A stretch of 64,000 nt of DNA from Actinomycetota bacterium. GTDB lineage: Bacteria; Actinomycetota; Thermoleophilia; RBG-16-64-13. The stretch is taken from the NCBI GenBank assembly GCA_018830645.1, contig JAHJSA010000077.1:1-64000 (forward strand). Direction: 5' to 3'. A program made the translations under genes and the position numbers. Shown here piece after piece: positions 33,618 through 45,848 of the stretch. How positions within the stretch are numbered: position 1 is the first letter of the stretch; every line of letters starts with the position of its first letter. The notes under the pieces were generated by a model, which saw only the letters and a list, made by a program, of their open reading frames with translations, ran no database searches and was not told the DNA's origin.

Positions 33618-35363
33618 ATGGAACCCTCCGCCGCACTCCGCCCGACTACTCTGCGCTCCAAAGAAAAGCCGGTGGCCCGCGTGAAGCCTCCACGTTCGGC
33701 CAACGGTTCCCGCAAGCTCGGGGACATCCTGGTTGAGATGCGGTACGTCAACGCCGATCAACTCGACCGAGCCCTGAGCTACCAGAAGGAGAACGGGGCG
33801 CGACTCGGCGAGGCCCTCGTCAAGTTGGGCTACATCACAGAGGACCACTTGGCCGAAGCCATCGCTTCGCAGAAACGCCTTCCCGTGATCCCCCTGGGCG
33901 AAATCCTGCCCAACCCACGGGCGACGGCGCTCCTCTCAGAGAAGTTCGTGCGCTCACGCCAGGTGCTTCCCATCGACTTCGATCGCGATGCGCTGGTCGT
34001 GGCGATGGTGAACCCGCTCGATGTGGTCACCCTCGACGACGTACGGGTCATCACCGGCTACGAGATCGTACCCGCGGTGGTCACGGCGACCGCATTCACC
34101 GACACCGTGGAATACCTGTATTCCGGTCGTGGCTCGCTGGGTTCGGCGCCCGAGGACAGAGGCGCCACCGCCGTAGACATCGCGGAAGACCGGCGGGTGG
34201 CCGAAGACGTCTCGGTGGTCACCTTGGTGGACGACATCCTGGACACGGCGCTGAAGCGCCGCGCGTCCGACGTACACTTCGAACCCCAGCTGTACGAGAT
34301 GCCTGTGCGTATGCGCATCGACGGCGTATTGCACCATGTCACGGAGATCCCGAACCACCTCAAGGGTGGGGTCCTCTCCCGCATCAAGATCATGGGCGAC
34401 ATGGACATCGCCGAGAAACGCCTTCCCCAGGACGGACGAGCCACCTACCGCTCCGACGAGCAGACCGTCGATCTTCGTATCGCCAGCATCCCCACGGTCT
34501 ACGGTGAGAACATCACCATCAGGCTCCTGGACGAGACGATGTTCGAGATCACGCTGGAGGAGTTGGGCTTGGGCGAGGCCGAACTCGTGGTGTTCAGGCG
34601 CGCCCTCAACCGACCGTACGGACAGATCCTCATCACTGGACCCACGGGCTCGGGCAAGTCGACCACCCTCTACTCGGCCCTCGCCGAGATCAACTCGCCC
34701 ACCGTCAAGATCTACACCGTGGAAGACCCCGTCGAGCGCAAGATGCCGGGCATCCTCCAAAGCCAGATCAAGTCGAGCATCGGCCTGACCTTCGCCGCCG
34801 CGCTCCGCTCCCTCGTACGGAGCGATCCCGACGTGATCATGGTGGGCGAGATCCGCGACCTCGAGACGGCCACCATCGCCACCGAAGCCGCCCTGACGGG
34901 ACACCTCGTCATGTCGACCCTCCACACGAACGACGCGGCCTCCACGATCACCCGTTTGGTCGAGATGAGGGTGCCCCCGTTCCTGATCGCCTCCGCGCTC
35001 GAATGCGTGGTCGCTCAGAGGCTCGCGCGCAAACTCTGCCCGCACTGCAAAAGGGAAGTGACGCTCGTGCCGGCCGGTATGACCGCGATGGAGTTCGACC
35101 TCTTCGGAGACACGCCGGTCGCGGTCGCCAAGGCCGTGGGGTGCCGCCGATGCTACGGCACGGGCTACAGCGGACGCGTCGGCCTGTACGAGGTACTCCC
35201 GGTGACGAAGGAGCTCAAGTCCATGATCAGCGACGCGGCAGATACCGACGCTATCCGCGACTATGCCATCCAAGAGGGCATGGCCACACTCCGGCAGGAC
35301 GGCAAGCGCAAGATCCTCCGAAAACTGACCACCGTCGACGAGGTGCAGCGGGTCACCATGTGA
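33618..35363 (+). CDS. pilB: Type IV pilus assembly ATPase PilB (GspE family)
   Basis: Drives pilus extension; about 581 aa. The N-terminal GspE-N domain (LGDILVEMRYVNADQLDRAL) is followed by the ATPase core: arginine-rich segment VRMRIDGVLHHV, Walker A GPTGSGKSTTLYSAL, Asp box EDPVE, Walker B DVIMVGEIRDLETA, His box GHLVMSTLHTNDA. The tetracysteine zinc element CPHCK...CRRCYGTG is intact. The start is uncertain; I use ATG 33618 with AAGGA upstream. Other pilus genes are not adjacent. The neighbours are a metallopeptidase and a cytochrome lipoprotein. Confidence 0.92.
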   Translation: MEPSAALRPTTLRSKEKPVARVKPPRSANGSRKLGDILVEMRYVNADQLDRALSYQKENGARLGEALVKLGYITEDHLAEAIASQKRLPVIPLGEILPNPRATALLSEKFVRSRQVLPIDFDRDALVVAMVNPLDVVTLDDVRVITGYEIVPAVVTATAFTDTVEYLYSGRGSLGSAPEDRGATAVDIAEDRRVAEDVSVVTLVDDILDTALKRRASDVHFEPQLYEMPVRMRIDGVLHHVTEIPNHLKGGVLSRIKIMGDMDIAEKRLPQDGRATYRSDEQTVDLRIASIPTVYGENITIRLLDETMFEITLEELGLGEAELVVFRRALNRPYGQILITGPTGSGKSTTLYSALAEINSPTVKIYTVEDPVERKMPGILQSQIKSSIGLTFAAALRSLVRSDPDVIMVGEIRDLETATIATEAALTGHLVMSTLHTNDAASTITRLVEMRVPPFLIASALECVVAQRLARKLCPHCKREVTLVPAGMTAMEFDLFGDTPVAVAKAVGCRRCYGTGYSGRVGLYEVLPVTKELKSMISDAADTDAIRDYAIQEGMATLRQDGKRKILRKLTTVDEVQRVTM

Positions 35364-35456
35364 TCGACTGAACCTCCCGCTTCGGTTTGCCCCGCCACGT
35401 CGCCCGGGTAGTCTCGCACGGACACGAGAAAACCTTGACGACAAGGAGAGTGGGGT

Positions 35457-35807
35457 ATGCATCGCAAGCACGTATGGTCGCTTCTGCTCGCCCTCGCGAT
35501 CACGACGGCTCTTGTAATCGGAGTCGCCGGATGTGGCGGCGAGACCACGACGACAACCGCGGCACCCACCGAGACCACGGCCGCACCCAGCGGTGTCGAT
35601 GCGGCGCCGATCTACGCCGCCAAGTGCGCCGGCTGTCACGGTGCCGGTGGCGAGGGTGGCGCTGGGCCCGACCTCCGCGCGCTGACCGACGCCGCCGCGG
35701 TCGAGGCTCAGGTGACGACGGGCGGGGGCGCCATGCCTGCGTTCGGCGACACGCTCTCGGCCGAAGACATCACCGCTTTGGGCACGTTCGTGATCGATCT
35801 CGAGTAG
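35457..35807 (+). CDS. Small c-type cytochrome lipoprotein
   Basis: 116 aa. The signal peptide ends in the lipobox VAGC (Cys about 26), then a Thr/Ala-rich linker, then a mono-haem cytochrome c domain. CAGCH binds haem and GGGAMPAFGDTLS carries the distal methionine. It resembles small cytochrome c551/c552-type electron carriers tethered to the membrane. It is monocistronic, with a 15-bp-stem terminator downstream. Together with the CXXCH sensor at 25299 it implies that the organism matures c-type cytochromes. Confidence 0.88.
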   Translation: MHRKHVWSLLLALAITTALVIGVAGCGGETTTTTAAPTETTAAPSGVDAAPIYAAKCAGCHGAGGEGGAGPDLRALTDAAAVEAQVTTGGGAMPAFGDTLSAEDITALGTFVIDLE

Positions 35808-35857
35808 GGTGGGAGGGGCGATCGCGAACCCCGCGGTCGCCGTGAGATGACGCTCAC

Positions 35858-35892
35858 CCGGTCGCCGGCGGCTGCGTGCCGCCGGCGACCGG
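35858..35892. terminator. Strong 15-bp hairpin between cytochrome gene and gyrA
   Basis: ccggtcgccggcggc and gccgccggcgaccgg are perfect inverted repeats around a 5-base loop (tgcgt), ending one base before the gyrA stop. No T-tract is seen on either strand. It probably terminates both convergent genes. Confidence 0.75.
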
Positions 35893-35893
35893 A

Positions 35894-38365
35894 TCACATG
35901 TCGTCGATCTCGAGTTGCTCCGTGCCGTTCGGCATGTTCTCGGTGACCACACGGGCCATGCTCGCCACGCGGTCCTTCCCACGCAGGTTCATCACGCGCA
36001 CGCCCATGGTGTTGCGGCCGGTCGGGCGGATGTTCTCGACGGGCATGCGGATCATCTGACCCTCGGTGCTTATGAGCATGATCTCGTGGTTGTCGCGCAC
36101 TGACGCTACAGCCACCAAGTCGCCGCGATCGGAAGAGTCTTTGATCGTGATGACGCCCTGACCGCCGCGCTTCTGCGTGGGGTAGGCCGAGATGGGAGTG
36201 CGCTTGCCGTATCCTCCCGTGGTGACGCAGAAGAGATCGGCGTCGTCGCTGGCGGTCGCCATGCCGATCACGCGATGGCCCGAGCCGAGCCGCATGCCGG
36301 TGACACCCATGGTGTTGCGACCGGTCGGCCGCGCGTCGGACTCGTGGAAGCGGATACTCTTGCCCTCCGACGAGACCAGGATCAGGTCGTCGTCACCGTT
36401 GGTGTGCCGCACGGATACCAGTGCGTCGTCGTCGGCCAGATTGATGGCGATGATGCCGTCGGCTTTCAGCGGGGTGTTGTAGTCGCGGAAGCGTGTCTTC
36501 TTGACGATACCGCTCTGAGTGGCGAACACCAGGTATTCGGCGTCGGTGAAGTCCTTGGTCGCGATGACCGCCTTGATCTCCTCGTCCTGCTGCAGCGGAA
36601 GCAGGTTCACGATCGCACGCCCTTTGGCCTGCCGTGAGCCGAGGGGCAGCTCATGCACCTTCAAGCGATAGATCTTGCCCCGGGAGCTGATGAACAGCAG
36701 GAAGTGGTGCGTGCTGGTGATGAAGAGGTGCTCGAGGTAGTCGCCGTCTTTCGTGTCCATGCCGATGACGCCCACTCCGCCGCGGTGTTGGGTACGGTAG
36801 GTGGACACCGGCAGCCGCTTCACGTAACCCGACTTGGTGAGAGAGATCACCATCTCCTCGACGGCGATCATGTCCTCGATGTCTATCTCGTCCTCGGAGG
36901 GCGCGAGCTCCGTGCGGCGGTCGTCGGCGTACATGGCGCGCACCTCGAGGAGCTCTTCCTTCATCAGGTCGAACACCAGCTGTTCATCGGCCAGGATGGC
37001 CTCGAGCCCCTGTATGCGCTCGAGCAGGTCGGTGTGCTCCTCTTCGATCTTGTGGCGCTCGAGGGCGGTCAGATTGCGCAGACGCAGATCGACGATCGCC
37101 TGCGCCTGCTCCTCGGACAGGCCGAAGGCCGCCATCAGGTTGACCCGCGCGGCCTCCGTGTCTTCGCTCGAGCGGATGAGGCGGATCACTTCGTCGAGGT
37201 TGGCGATCGCTATGAGCAGCCCCTCGAGGATGTGGGCCCGCTTGCGCGCCTTGGCCAACTCGAAGCGCGTGCGCCGGACGATGACGTTCTTCTGGTGGGC
37301 CACGTAGTGGCGGAGCAGGTCGCGCAGCGTCAGGGTGCGCGGCACCCCGTCGACCAGCGCAATGGTGTTCACGCCGAAGGTGCTCTGCATGGCTGTGTGC
37401 CGAAAGAGCTTGTTGAGCACCACCTTGGGGATGGCCTCGCGCTTCAACTCGATCACAATGCGCATGCCCGAGCGATCGGACTCGTCGCGGAGGTCGGAGA
37501 TCTCCGAGATCTTCTTCTCGCGAACCAGCTCGGCGATCTTCTCGATCAGGAGCGCCTTGTTCACCTGGTACGGGATCTCGCTTACGATGATGGCCGTCTT
37601 GCCCTGCCTGAGCGGCTCGCTGTGGGCCTTCGCCCGCACGACCACCCGACCCCTGCCGGTCTCGTAGGCGTCGCGAATACCCGCCATGCCCATGATGATG
37701 CCGCCGGTGGGGAAGTCCGGACCCCGCAGGTGCCGCATCAGCTCGGAGGTCTCGATGGCCGGGTTGTCGATCATGGCGATGGTGGCGTCGATAGCCTCGC
37801 CCAGGTTGTGAGGCGGGATGTTCGTGGCCATGCCCACGGCGATGCCCGAGGAGCCGTTCACCAGGAGATTCGGGAAGCGCGCGGGCAGCACGCTCGGCTC
37901 CTCGCGGCTCTCGTCGTAGTTCGGTACCCAATCGACGGTGTCGGCGTCGATGTCGCGCATCATCTCGGTGGCGAGCTTCGAGAGACGGCACTCGGTGTAG
38001 CGCATGGCGGCGGCTGAGTCACCGTCGACACTGCCGAAGTTGCCGTGACCGTCGACCAGCAGGTAGCGGATAGAGAAGGTCTGCGCGAGACGGACCAATG
38101 TGTCGTAGATCGCCTGGTCGCCGTGGGGATGGAAGCTACCCATCACGTCACCCACGATGCGGGCGCACTTCCGATACGGCTTGGTGGGCTGCATGCCGGA
38201 GTCGTGCATGCCGTAGAGCACACGGCGGTGAACGGGCTTGAGCCCATCGCGCACGTCGGGTAGTGCCCTGCCCACGATCACGCTCATGGCGTAGTCGAGA
38301 TACGAGGAGCGCATCTCCTCGGCGATCTCTATCTGCTCGATGCGTCCCTCGAACGTCTCTAGCAT
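35894..38365 (-). CDS. gyrA: DNA gyrase subunit A
   Basis: 823 aa, full length. The N-terminal breakage-reunion domain has [24 protein letters not shown], the quinolone region [20 protein letters not shown] and the active-site tyrosine in [10 protein letters not shown]. The C-terminal beta-pinwheel contains the GyrA box as QKRGGQG, which is needed for negative supercoiling, so this is gyrase A and not ParC. It lies 45 bases downstream of gyrB, almost certainly on one transcript. Confidence 0.98.
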   Translation of the reverse strand: MLETFEGRIEQIEIAEEMRSSYLDYAMSVIVGRALPDVRDGLKPVHRRVLYGMHDSGMQPTKPYRKCARIVGDVMGSFHPHGDQAIYDTLVRLAQTFSIRYLLVDGHGNFGSVDGDSAAAMRYTECRLSKLATEMMRDIDADTVDWVPNYDESREEPSVLPARFPNLLVNGSSGIAVGMATNIPPHNLGEAIDATIAMIDNPAIETSELMRHLRGPDFPTGGIIMGMAGIRDAYETGRGRVVVRAKAHSEPLRQGKTAIIVSEIPYQVNKALLIEKIAELVREKKISEISDLRDESDRSGMRIVIELKREAIPKVVLNKLFRHTAMQSTFGVNTIALVDGVPRTLTLRDLLRHYVAHQKNVIVRRTRFELAKARKRAHILEGLLIAIANLDEVIRLIRSSEDTEAARVNLMAAFGLSEEQAQAIVDLRLRNLTALERHKIEEEHTDLLERIQGLEAILADEQLVFDLMKEELLEVRAMYADDRRTELAPSEDEIDIEDMIAVEEMVISLTKSGYVKRLPVSTYRTQHRGGVGVIGMDTKDGDYLEHLFITSTHHFLLFISSRGKIYRLKVHELPLGSRQAKGRAIVNLLPLQQDEEIKAVIATKDFTDAEYLVFATQSGIVKKTRFRDYNTPLKADGIIAINLADDDALVSVRHTNGDDDLILVSSEGKSIRFHESDARPTGRNTMGVTGMRLGSGHRVIGMATASDDADLFCVTTGGYGKRTPISAYPTQKRGGQGVITIKDSSDRGDLVAVASVRDNHEIMLISTEGQMIRMPVENIRPTGRNTMGVRVMNLRGKDRVASMARVVTENMPNGTEQLEIDDM

Positions 38366-38410
38366 GGCCGCCTATCCCCGATCGATGCCGACTGAATGTC
38401 CGGCCACATG

Positions 38411-40786
<2,376 letters not shown>

Positions 40787-40800
40787 TCAGCCCAGCGGGA

Positions 40801-41466
40801 TCAGCCCTCGCCGGGCCCGCCGTCCTCCTCTGGCGTTCCGTACTCCAGCGCGGCCCTCATGGCCCGCGCCATGAGGTCGCCGAGCTTCTCCTCCACGGCC
40901 GAGCTCCGCACCGCTTCTATGGCCTCCTCCTCCTCGGGAGTCAGCCCCCTTTTCCGCGGGCGGACGCCCGCCCGACCCGCGACGGGCTCCTCTCCCGCTG
41001 AGTCGCCGGAGGAGTGCCACTCATGCGGGGCGGCCTTCAGTGGACGCACGGCCCCATCACCGGCGCACGGATCCCACCCCGCCGGCCTGAAGAGCACCGA
41101 TGTGACCACGCCGGGCTCGAGAGCCTGGGCGAGCCTCTTCACCACCTCGCCGCTGCGGTCCTGCAGGGCCTGCGCCCACGCGGACGACGAGGTGGCCACG
41201 GTGAGCCTTCCATTGCGCAGCGCATGGAGATGCGAGTTCGCCGCGCCCTCCGGGCCGACGACATCGGGCCACACGACGGCCAGACGCCGCGACACAAAGC
41301 TCCCGTCGTCGTACGACTGAGCGGTGAGCGCTCCCGGGAGGAGATCTCCGATCCGATCGGGTAGATCGCGGTGGGGTCGATGATCCGGGAGCCCTTCGCC
41401 CCTGGCGGCCCGACGGGCGGGTGCCCGCGCACGGCCTGCTCCCTTCTTCTTTGATCCCTCCCGCAC
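40801..41466 (-). CDS. DUF721/DciA-like protein
   Basis: 221 aa. The central segment (VVWPDVVGPEGAANSHLHALRNGRLTVATSSSAWAQALQ) has the DUF721 pattern, W-x-x-V-x-G followed by a hydrophobic strand and SSAWAQEL-like motif. DciA is the helicase-loading factor in bacteria without DnaC/DnaI, and in actinobacteria DUF721 genes follow recF as here. The N-terminal 40 residues are basic and the C-terminal 60 are low-complexity acidic. Its start is one base after the recF stop on the same strand, so the two are coupled. Confidence 0.78.
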   Translation of the reverse strand: MREGSKKKGAGRARAPARRAARGEGLPDHRPHRDLPDRIGDLLPGALTAQSYDDGSFVSRRLAVVWPDVVGPEGAANSHLHALRNGRLTVATSSSAWAQALQDRSGEVVKRLAQALEPGVVTSVLFRPAGWDPCAGDGAVRPLKAAPHEWHSSGDSAGEEPVAGRAGVRPRKRGLTPEEEEAIEAVRSSAVEEKLGDLMARAMRAALEYGTPEEDGGPGEG

Positions 41467-41467
41467 C

Positions 41468-42562
41468 TCAGCTCCCGCCGCTATGCTCGCCCGCGCCCAA
41501 CAACTCCACCACTTCCATCGTACACAGCTCCTCGGACGTAAAGTAGTGCAGGTCGGTGCTGGTGACGACCGCTTGTCCTTCGCGGTTCAGCAGCGCCACC
41601 AAGGAGCGCCGCCGCCGGTCGTCGAGCTCGCTCATCACATCGTCGAGCAACAGCAGCTGCGTGCGGCCCGTGGACTCGAGCACCCAGGAGCGTTCGGCCA
41701 ATACGAGGGCGAGCAACGCCGTGCGCTGTTCTCCCTGAGAACCGAAGGCGCGAAGATCGCGCCCGCCCAGAGTGAAGCGCACATCGTCCCGGTGGGGGCC
41801 AAGGTTCGTGAAGGTACGCCGGTAGTCGGCGACCCGCTGCTCGGCGAGGAGCTCCCGATAGGTGCCTTCGTCGAGATCGGCCACGTTAGTGCGGTACCGG
41901 AGGCCCGCCAGCGCGGAGGGGGCCGGAGCCAGCAGGCCGTGCATCTCGGCGTATGCTCCGAAGAGGCTCCTCAGGGAGCTCTCGCGGGCGACCGCCATCT
42001 TCAGGCCGGCGCGGGCGAGCAGCGCCTCCCACGGATCGTGGTCGGGTCCCACTACGCCTCGTCGCAGCAGGGTGTTCCGTTGCAGCAGCGCCTCCTCGTA
42101 GCCGGCGCGATCTCGGCTGTAGGAGGGGTCGATGGCAGCCGCCAACCTGTCGAGGAACCGGCGGCGGCGGCGCGGGCTGCCCTTTATCAACCGTACGTCG
42201 TCAGGGATGAACGCGCGCACGGGACAGGTCTCCTCCCACCGCGAGAGGTCGGCGAGAGGGGCGCCTCCTGCGGAGTGGCGTCGGTCGCCCGTGGATGCGT
42301 AGCCCGCCGCGGCCGTGATACTGCACCCAAGCATGTCCTGCAGCTCGACCTCCACCCGGACGGCGTCCGCGCCCCAGGAGATGAGCTCCTTGGTCTGCGA
42401 GGTCCGAGGCGAAACGCCTTGCAGTACGAGGTGGATCGCTTCGAGCACCGAGGTCTTGCCGGCCCCGTTCGACCCCACGAGCACGGTGACGCCCGGACCC
42501 AACTCCACGCGCAGACGTGAGTGGCACCGGAAATCGTGGAGTCGGACCTCGCTGACTCTCAC
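41468..42562 (-). CDS. recF: DNA replication and repair protein RecF
   Basis: 364 aa, normal length. Walker A GSNGAGKTSVLEAIH, SMC-like signature GSQGEQRTALLALVLAE and Walker B LLLLDDVMSELD are all present. RecF loads RecA at gapped DNA with RecO and RecR. Order dnaA-dnaN-S4 protein-recF-DUF721-gyrB-gyrA is a classical origin cluster. The spacing to the S4 gene is 23 bases. Confidence 0.95.
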   Translation of the reverse strand: MRVSEVRLHDFRCHSRLRVELGPGVTVLVGSNGAGKTSVLEAIHLVLQGVSPRTSQTKELISWGADAVRVEVELQDMLGCSITAAAGYASTGDRRHSAGGAPLADLSRWEETCPVRAFIPDDVRLIKGSPRRRRRFLDRLAAAIDPSYSRDRAGYEEALLQRNTLLRRGVVGPDHDPWEALLARAGLKMAVARESSLRSLFGAYAEMHGLLAPAPSALAGLRYRTNVADLDEGTYRELLAEQRVADYRRTFTNLGPHRDDVRFTLGGRDLRAFGSQGEQRTALLALVLAERSWVLESTGRTQLLLLDDVMSELDDRRRRSLVALLNREGQAVVTSTDLHYFTSEELCTMEVVELLGAGEHSGGS

Positions 42563-42585
42563 GTGGTCACGTGATCTTCATACGG

Positions 42586-42834
42586 TCAATACGACGAGCC
42601 CGCGCGGCCTCCACCAGATCGGCGCGCCACCGTCAGTTCGTCGTTCCCCACCCGCACAACGTCCCCGTGCCGAAGCTTCCTCCCGCGCCGCGTCTCGGCG
42701 TCTCCGTTCACCACCACGCCCTCCTCTTCGACGAGGGCCTTGGCGTGGCCTCCGGTCCCGGCGACACCGGCGAACTTCAGGAACTGGCCGAGAGTGATGC
42801 CCTCATCCACGTCGACGGTGCGTCGGTTCACCAT
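42586..42834 (-). CDS. S4-domain RNA-binding protein (YaaA/RqcP-like)
   Basis: 82 aa. Core: ITLGQFLKFAGVAGTGGHAKALVEEEGVVVNGDAETRRGRKLRHGDVV, a small S4 fold in which the lysine/arginine strand R-R-G-R-K-L is typical. It sits between dnaN and recF, as yaaA does in Bacillus. Function of the dnaN-linked members is unclear; RNA or ribosome binding is likely. Confidence 0.88.
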   Translation of the reverse strand: MVNRRTVDVDEGITLGQFLKFAGVAGTGGHAKALVEEEGVVVNGDAETRRGRKLRHGDVVRVGNDELTVARRSGGGRAGSSY

Positions 42835-42844
42835 CCGTTCGCCT

Positions 42845-43954
42845 TCAGTCGGTGAGTCGGATGGGCATGATCAGGTAGAGGAAGTCGTCGTCGGCCACTC
42901 CTTTGATCAGCCCGGGCCGCAGAGGGCTGATGAAGCGCAGCACGACCGAATCGCCATCAATAGCAGCGGCGCCGGCCACCACGAACTCGGGGTTGAATCC
43001 GATCTCGAGCACCTCTCCATCGTACTTGATCGGTACGCTCTCCCGCGCTCTTCCCAGGTCCTGGGACTCCGCTGCCACCGTCAGAGTGTTGGGCTCGAAC
43101 CGGAGTCGGACGGGAGCGCTCTTCTGCGCGAGCAATCCGACGCGGTGCACCACCTCGAGGAACTCCGCCTTGTCGACAACCACCTCATAGTCGAACGATT
43201 CCGGGAGCAGTTGACGGTAGTTGGGGAACTGACCGTCTATCAAACGGGAGATCAACCTCACGCCTCCCACCTCGAACAGCACCTGGTTGCCGGTGGGCAC
43301 GATGTGGATGGTCTCCGCGGGGCTGCCCGCGCCGATGCGCGAGAGTTCAAGGAGCGACCGAGCCGGAATGATCGCCTGCACCTTGTCGGCGACCGACGCG
43401 TCGATCGGGGTCTCCATCACGCTGAGACGATAGCTGTCGGTGGCTACCATCTTGACCGAGTTCTTGGAGACGTGGATCAGGACGCCCGTCAACACCGGTC
43501 TGGTCTCATCTCTCGACGCCGACGGAGCCACCCGGTCGATCGTCTTGAGGAACGCCTCCTTCTCTACGTCAAAACCCTGTTCCAGAGGGAATACGGGGAA
43601 CTGGGGGAAGTCGGCCGAGGCTATGGAGTGCAATGAGAAGAACGACTCCTTCGAGCGCACCTCCACCTGCGATTCACCCGGCTTCTGCTCGATGGTGACT
43701 TCACCGGCCGGAAGACTCTTGGCTATGTCGGTGAGGATACGGGCCGGCAACACGAGAGATCCGGGCTCCTCCACGCGGCCGGTCATCGGGGCCCGAAGAG
43801 AGATCTCCATGTCGGTGGCTGAGAGGGTCGGGGTCTCGCCCATGCAATCGAGAAGTACTCCCGAGAGCACCTGTATGGAACTGCGCGATGAGACCGCCTT
43901 GTTCACGATGGTGAGGGATTCGACGAGATCGGTTTTTCGCGTGACGACTCTCAT
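42845..43954 (-). CDS. dnaN: DNA polymerase III beta subunit (sliding clamp)
   Basis: 369 aa, three DnaN domains; the start MRVVTRKTDLVESLTIVNKAV and the C-terminal DDDFLYLIMPIRL are diagnostic, the latter forming part of the partner-binding cleft. It lies 10 bases upstream of the S4 gene and 361 bases downstream of dnaA. The gap holds DnaA boxes, so dnaN may have its own promoter there. Confidence 0.97.
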   Translation of the reverse strand: MRVVTRKTDLVESLTIVNKAVSSRSSIQVLSGVLLDCMGETPTLSATDMEISLRAPMTGRVEEPGSLVLPARILTDIAKSLPAGEVTIEQKPGESQVEVRSKESFFSLHSIASADFPQFPVFPLEQGFDVEKEAFLKTIDRVAPSASRDETRPVLTGVLIHVSKNSVKMVATDSYRLSVMETPIDASVADKVQAIIPARSLLELSRIGAGSPAETIHIVPTGNQVLFEVGGVRLISRLIDGQFPNYRQLLPESFDYEVVVDKAEFLEVVHRVGLLAQKSAPVRLRFEPNTLTVAAESQDLGRARESVPIKYDGEVLEIGFNPEFVVAGAAAIDGDSVVLRFISPLRPGLIKGVADDDFLYLIMPIRLTD

Positions 43955-44315
43955 GGGCGCTCCTCGACGGAAGGGTCGACGGGTGGGGTCTCATGGATCT
44001 GATGGTGACAGGCACCGTGCCTCTGGAGAAGTGCTCTCCCTATCTTCTTATCAAAGAATGCAGTGATAGTCATCGGGCGTGTGGGAACCGTGGACAAGTG
44101 CCGCGCGCCGGGTCTGTTGCTGGCTCGGGGCTGTGGGTAGACATGGTGACGCCATGAGGACAGTGGAGGTCTGCGGATCTGACCGGGCGCGGAAGCCGGT
44201 TGGTTATGCCCGGGTCCCACAAGGTGTCCCGTGGTACCGTCCCCCAGTGTGGATAACCGACCGATTGCATCGTCATCGCGCGCTTCGTACGGGTTCATAC
44301 CGTGCTTCGCGTGGG
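43955..44315. other. dnaA-dnaN intergenic region with DnaA boxes (possible DUE side of oriC)
   Basis: No gene seen in 361 bases. It contains one perfect DnaA box, TGTGGATAA at 44248-44256, and one box with a single mismatch, CGTGGACAA at 44089-44097 (reverse TTGTCCACG). A weaker TTATCAAAG is at 44046. The stretch from 44037 to 44072 is the most AT-rich part. In Streptomyces and Mycobacterium the origin lies in exactly this interval. Confidence 0.6.
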
Positions 44316-45773
44316 TCATCGAGCGCTCTTGATCTTGGTGGTGAGCTGCTGCACGAGGTTGTAGGTCTCGCGGTCTTCGCGAAGGAGCGCGCCGATCTTG
44401 TCGACCGCGTGGAGCACGGTTGTGTGATCTCGCCCACCGATCCTTTCGCCGATCTTGGGGAGACTCGAGTCTGTGAGTTCACGGGCAAGATACATAGCCA
44501 GGTGCCGGGCCTGCACCACCGGTCGAGTGCGGCGGTCGCCCCGGATCTCGGTTATGGATATCCCGAGAGTGGTCGATACCACGTTCAAGATCAGGTCGAC
44601 CGTCACCCTCGTGCCGGACACCTCGGGGATGTCTCTAAGAACTTCGCGGGCGAGATCGACGTCGATGGGCCGGTTGTTGAATGAGGCGTACGCTACCACT
44701 CGAGTGAGGCACCCCTCCAACTCACGGATGTTCGTGGGAACTCGTGAGGCGATGTGGGTGAGCACTTCCTCTTCGTCGAGACGTACCCCATCGGTGAGCA
44801 CCTTCTTGCGGAGGATGGCGATGCGGGTTTCGAGGTCGGGCGGCTGCACGTCGGTCGTGAGGCCCCAGGCAAACCGGGATACCAGGCGGTCTTCCAGGGT
44901 TTGAAGGGCCTTCGGCGGACGATCGCTTGAGACCACGATCTGCTTGCCTGCGTCGTAGAGCGAATTGAACGTATGGAAGAACTCTTCCTGAGTCTGCTCC
45001 TTGTGCTCCAAGAACTGGATGTCGTCCATGAGAAGGACGTCGTTGTCGCGATACCGGCGCTTGAAGCCCTCGATCGAGTCGTCGCGGAGCGAGTTGATGA
45101 ACTCGTTGGTGAACGACTCGATGGTCACAAACTTTACGCGCAGGTGCGGCGCGTGTCTGACCACGTAGTGGCCGATGGCTTGGAGAAGGTGGGTCTTGCC
45201 CAGACCGACTCCTCCGTAGATGAAGAGCGGGTTGTACTTCGTGCCCGGGCTCTCGGCGGTTGCCAACGCCGCCGCGTGGGCGAAACGATTGGAGGGCCCG
45301 ATGACGAACGACTCGAAGGTGTACTTGCCGTTGAGTCCGATTTCTTCGGTGGAAGGCTGCACCACGTGCGGTGTCACAGGTGTGGTCGGCGCTCCAGGTG
45401 CGTGAAGTCGCGCCTCGGGCAGCACCGTCCTGGAGGACAGCGGCTCGGATGTTTGCGTCGTGGATGCTCCGGCCCCGGCGATCGCCCCCGATTGTCCCTC
45501 GTCGAGCCTGCGGGCAAGATCGGCCGACACGGCCACGCGACACTTGACGCTGCCGCCCACCACCATAGAGACGGATTCGCTCATCAGGTCGAGGAAGCGG
45601 GAGTGGATCCAGTCCTTAGCGAACTCGGAGGGCACGCCCACCATGAAAGTGTCACCGGTGAACTCCAGCCCGACTGTCGAGTGGAACCAGATCCGGTACG
45701 TTCCTTCGTTCACGCGTGTCGCGATGACAGCGAGGGCCTCCGTCCAGATCGTCTCAGTGTTCTTCTTGTCCAT
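44316..45773 (-). CDS. dnaA: Chromosomal replication initiator protein DnaA
   Basis: 485 aa from ATG 45773 ([17 protein letters not shown]); the track adds 19 residues. Domain I is at ~1-85, a variable linker at ~90-150, AAA+ domain III at ~155-370 with Walker [17 protein letters not shown] and Walker [11 protein letters not shown], and domain IV with the DNA-binding signature [11 protein letters not shown]. It melts the origin as an ATP-bound filament. TATAGT at 45852-45857 on the minus strand, overlapping the end of the upstream gene, is a -10 candidate, but no good -35 is seen. Confidence 0.97.
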   Translation of the reverse strand: MDKKNTETIWTEALAVIATRVNEGTYRIWFHSTVGLEFTGDTFMVGVPSEFAKDWIHSRFLDLMSESVSMVVGGSVKCRVAVSADLARRLDEGQSGAIAGAGASTTQTSEPLSSRTVLPEARLHAPGAPTTPVTPHVVQPSTEEIGLNGKYTFESFVIGPSNRFAHAAALATAESPGTKYNPLFIYGGVGLGKTHLLQAIGHYVVRHAPHLRVKFVTIESFTNEFINSLRDDSIEGFKRRYRDNDVLLMDDIQFLEHKEQTQEEFFHTFNSLYDAGKQIVVSSDRPPKALQTLEDRLVSRFAWGLTTDVQPPDLETRIAILRKKVLTDGVRLDEEEVLTHIASRVPTNIRELEGCLTRVVAYASFNNRPIDVDLAREVLRDIPEVSGTRVTVDLILNVVSTTLGISITEIRGDRRTRPVVQARHLAMYLARELTDSSLPKIGERIGGRDHTTVLHAVDKIGALLREDRETYNLVQQLTTKIKSAR

Positions 45774-45848
45774 GGGCTGGTGCGACTCCAGAAGCCGGGC
45801 GATACTCGAGCCACAGTAGCGCCCGAGCACCTGATGATGATCGAGCCA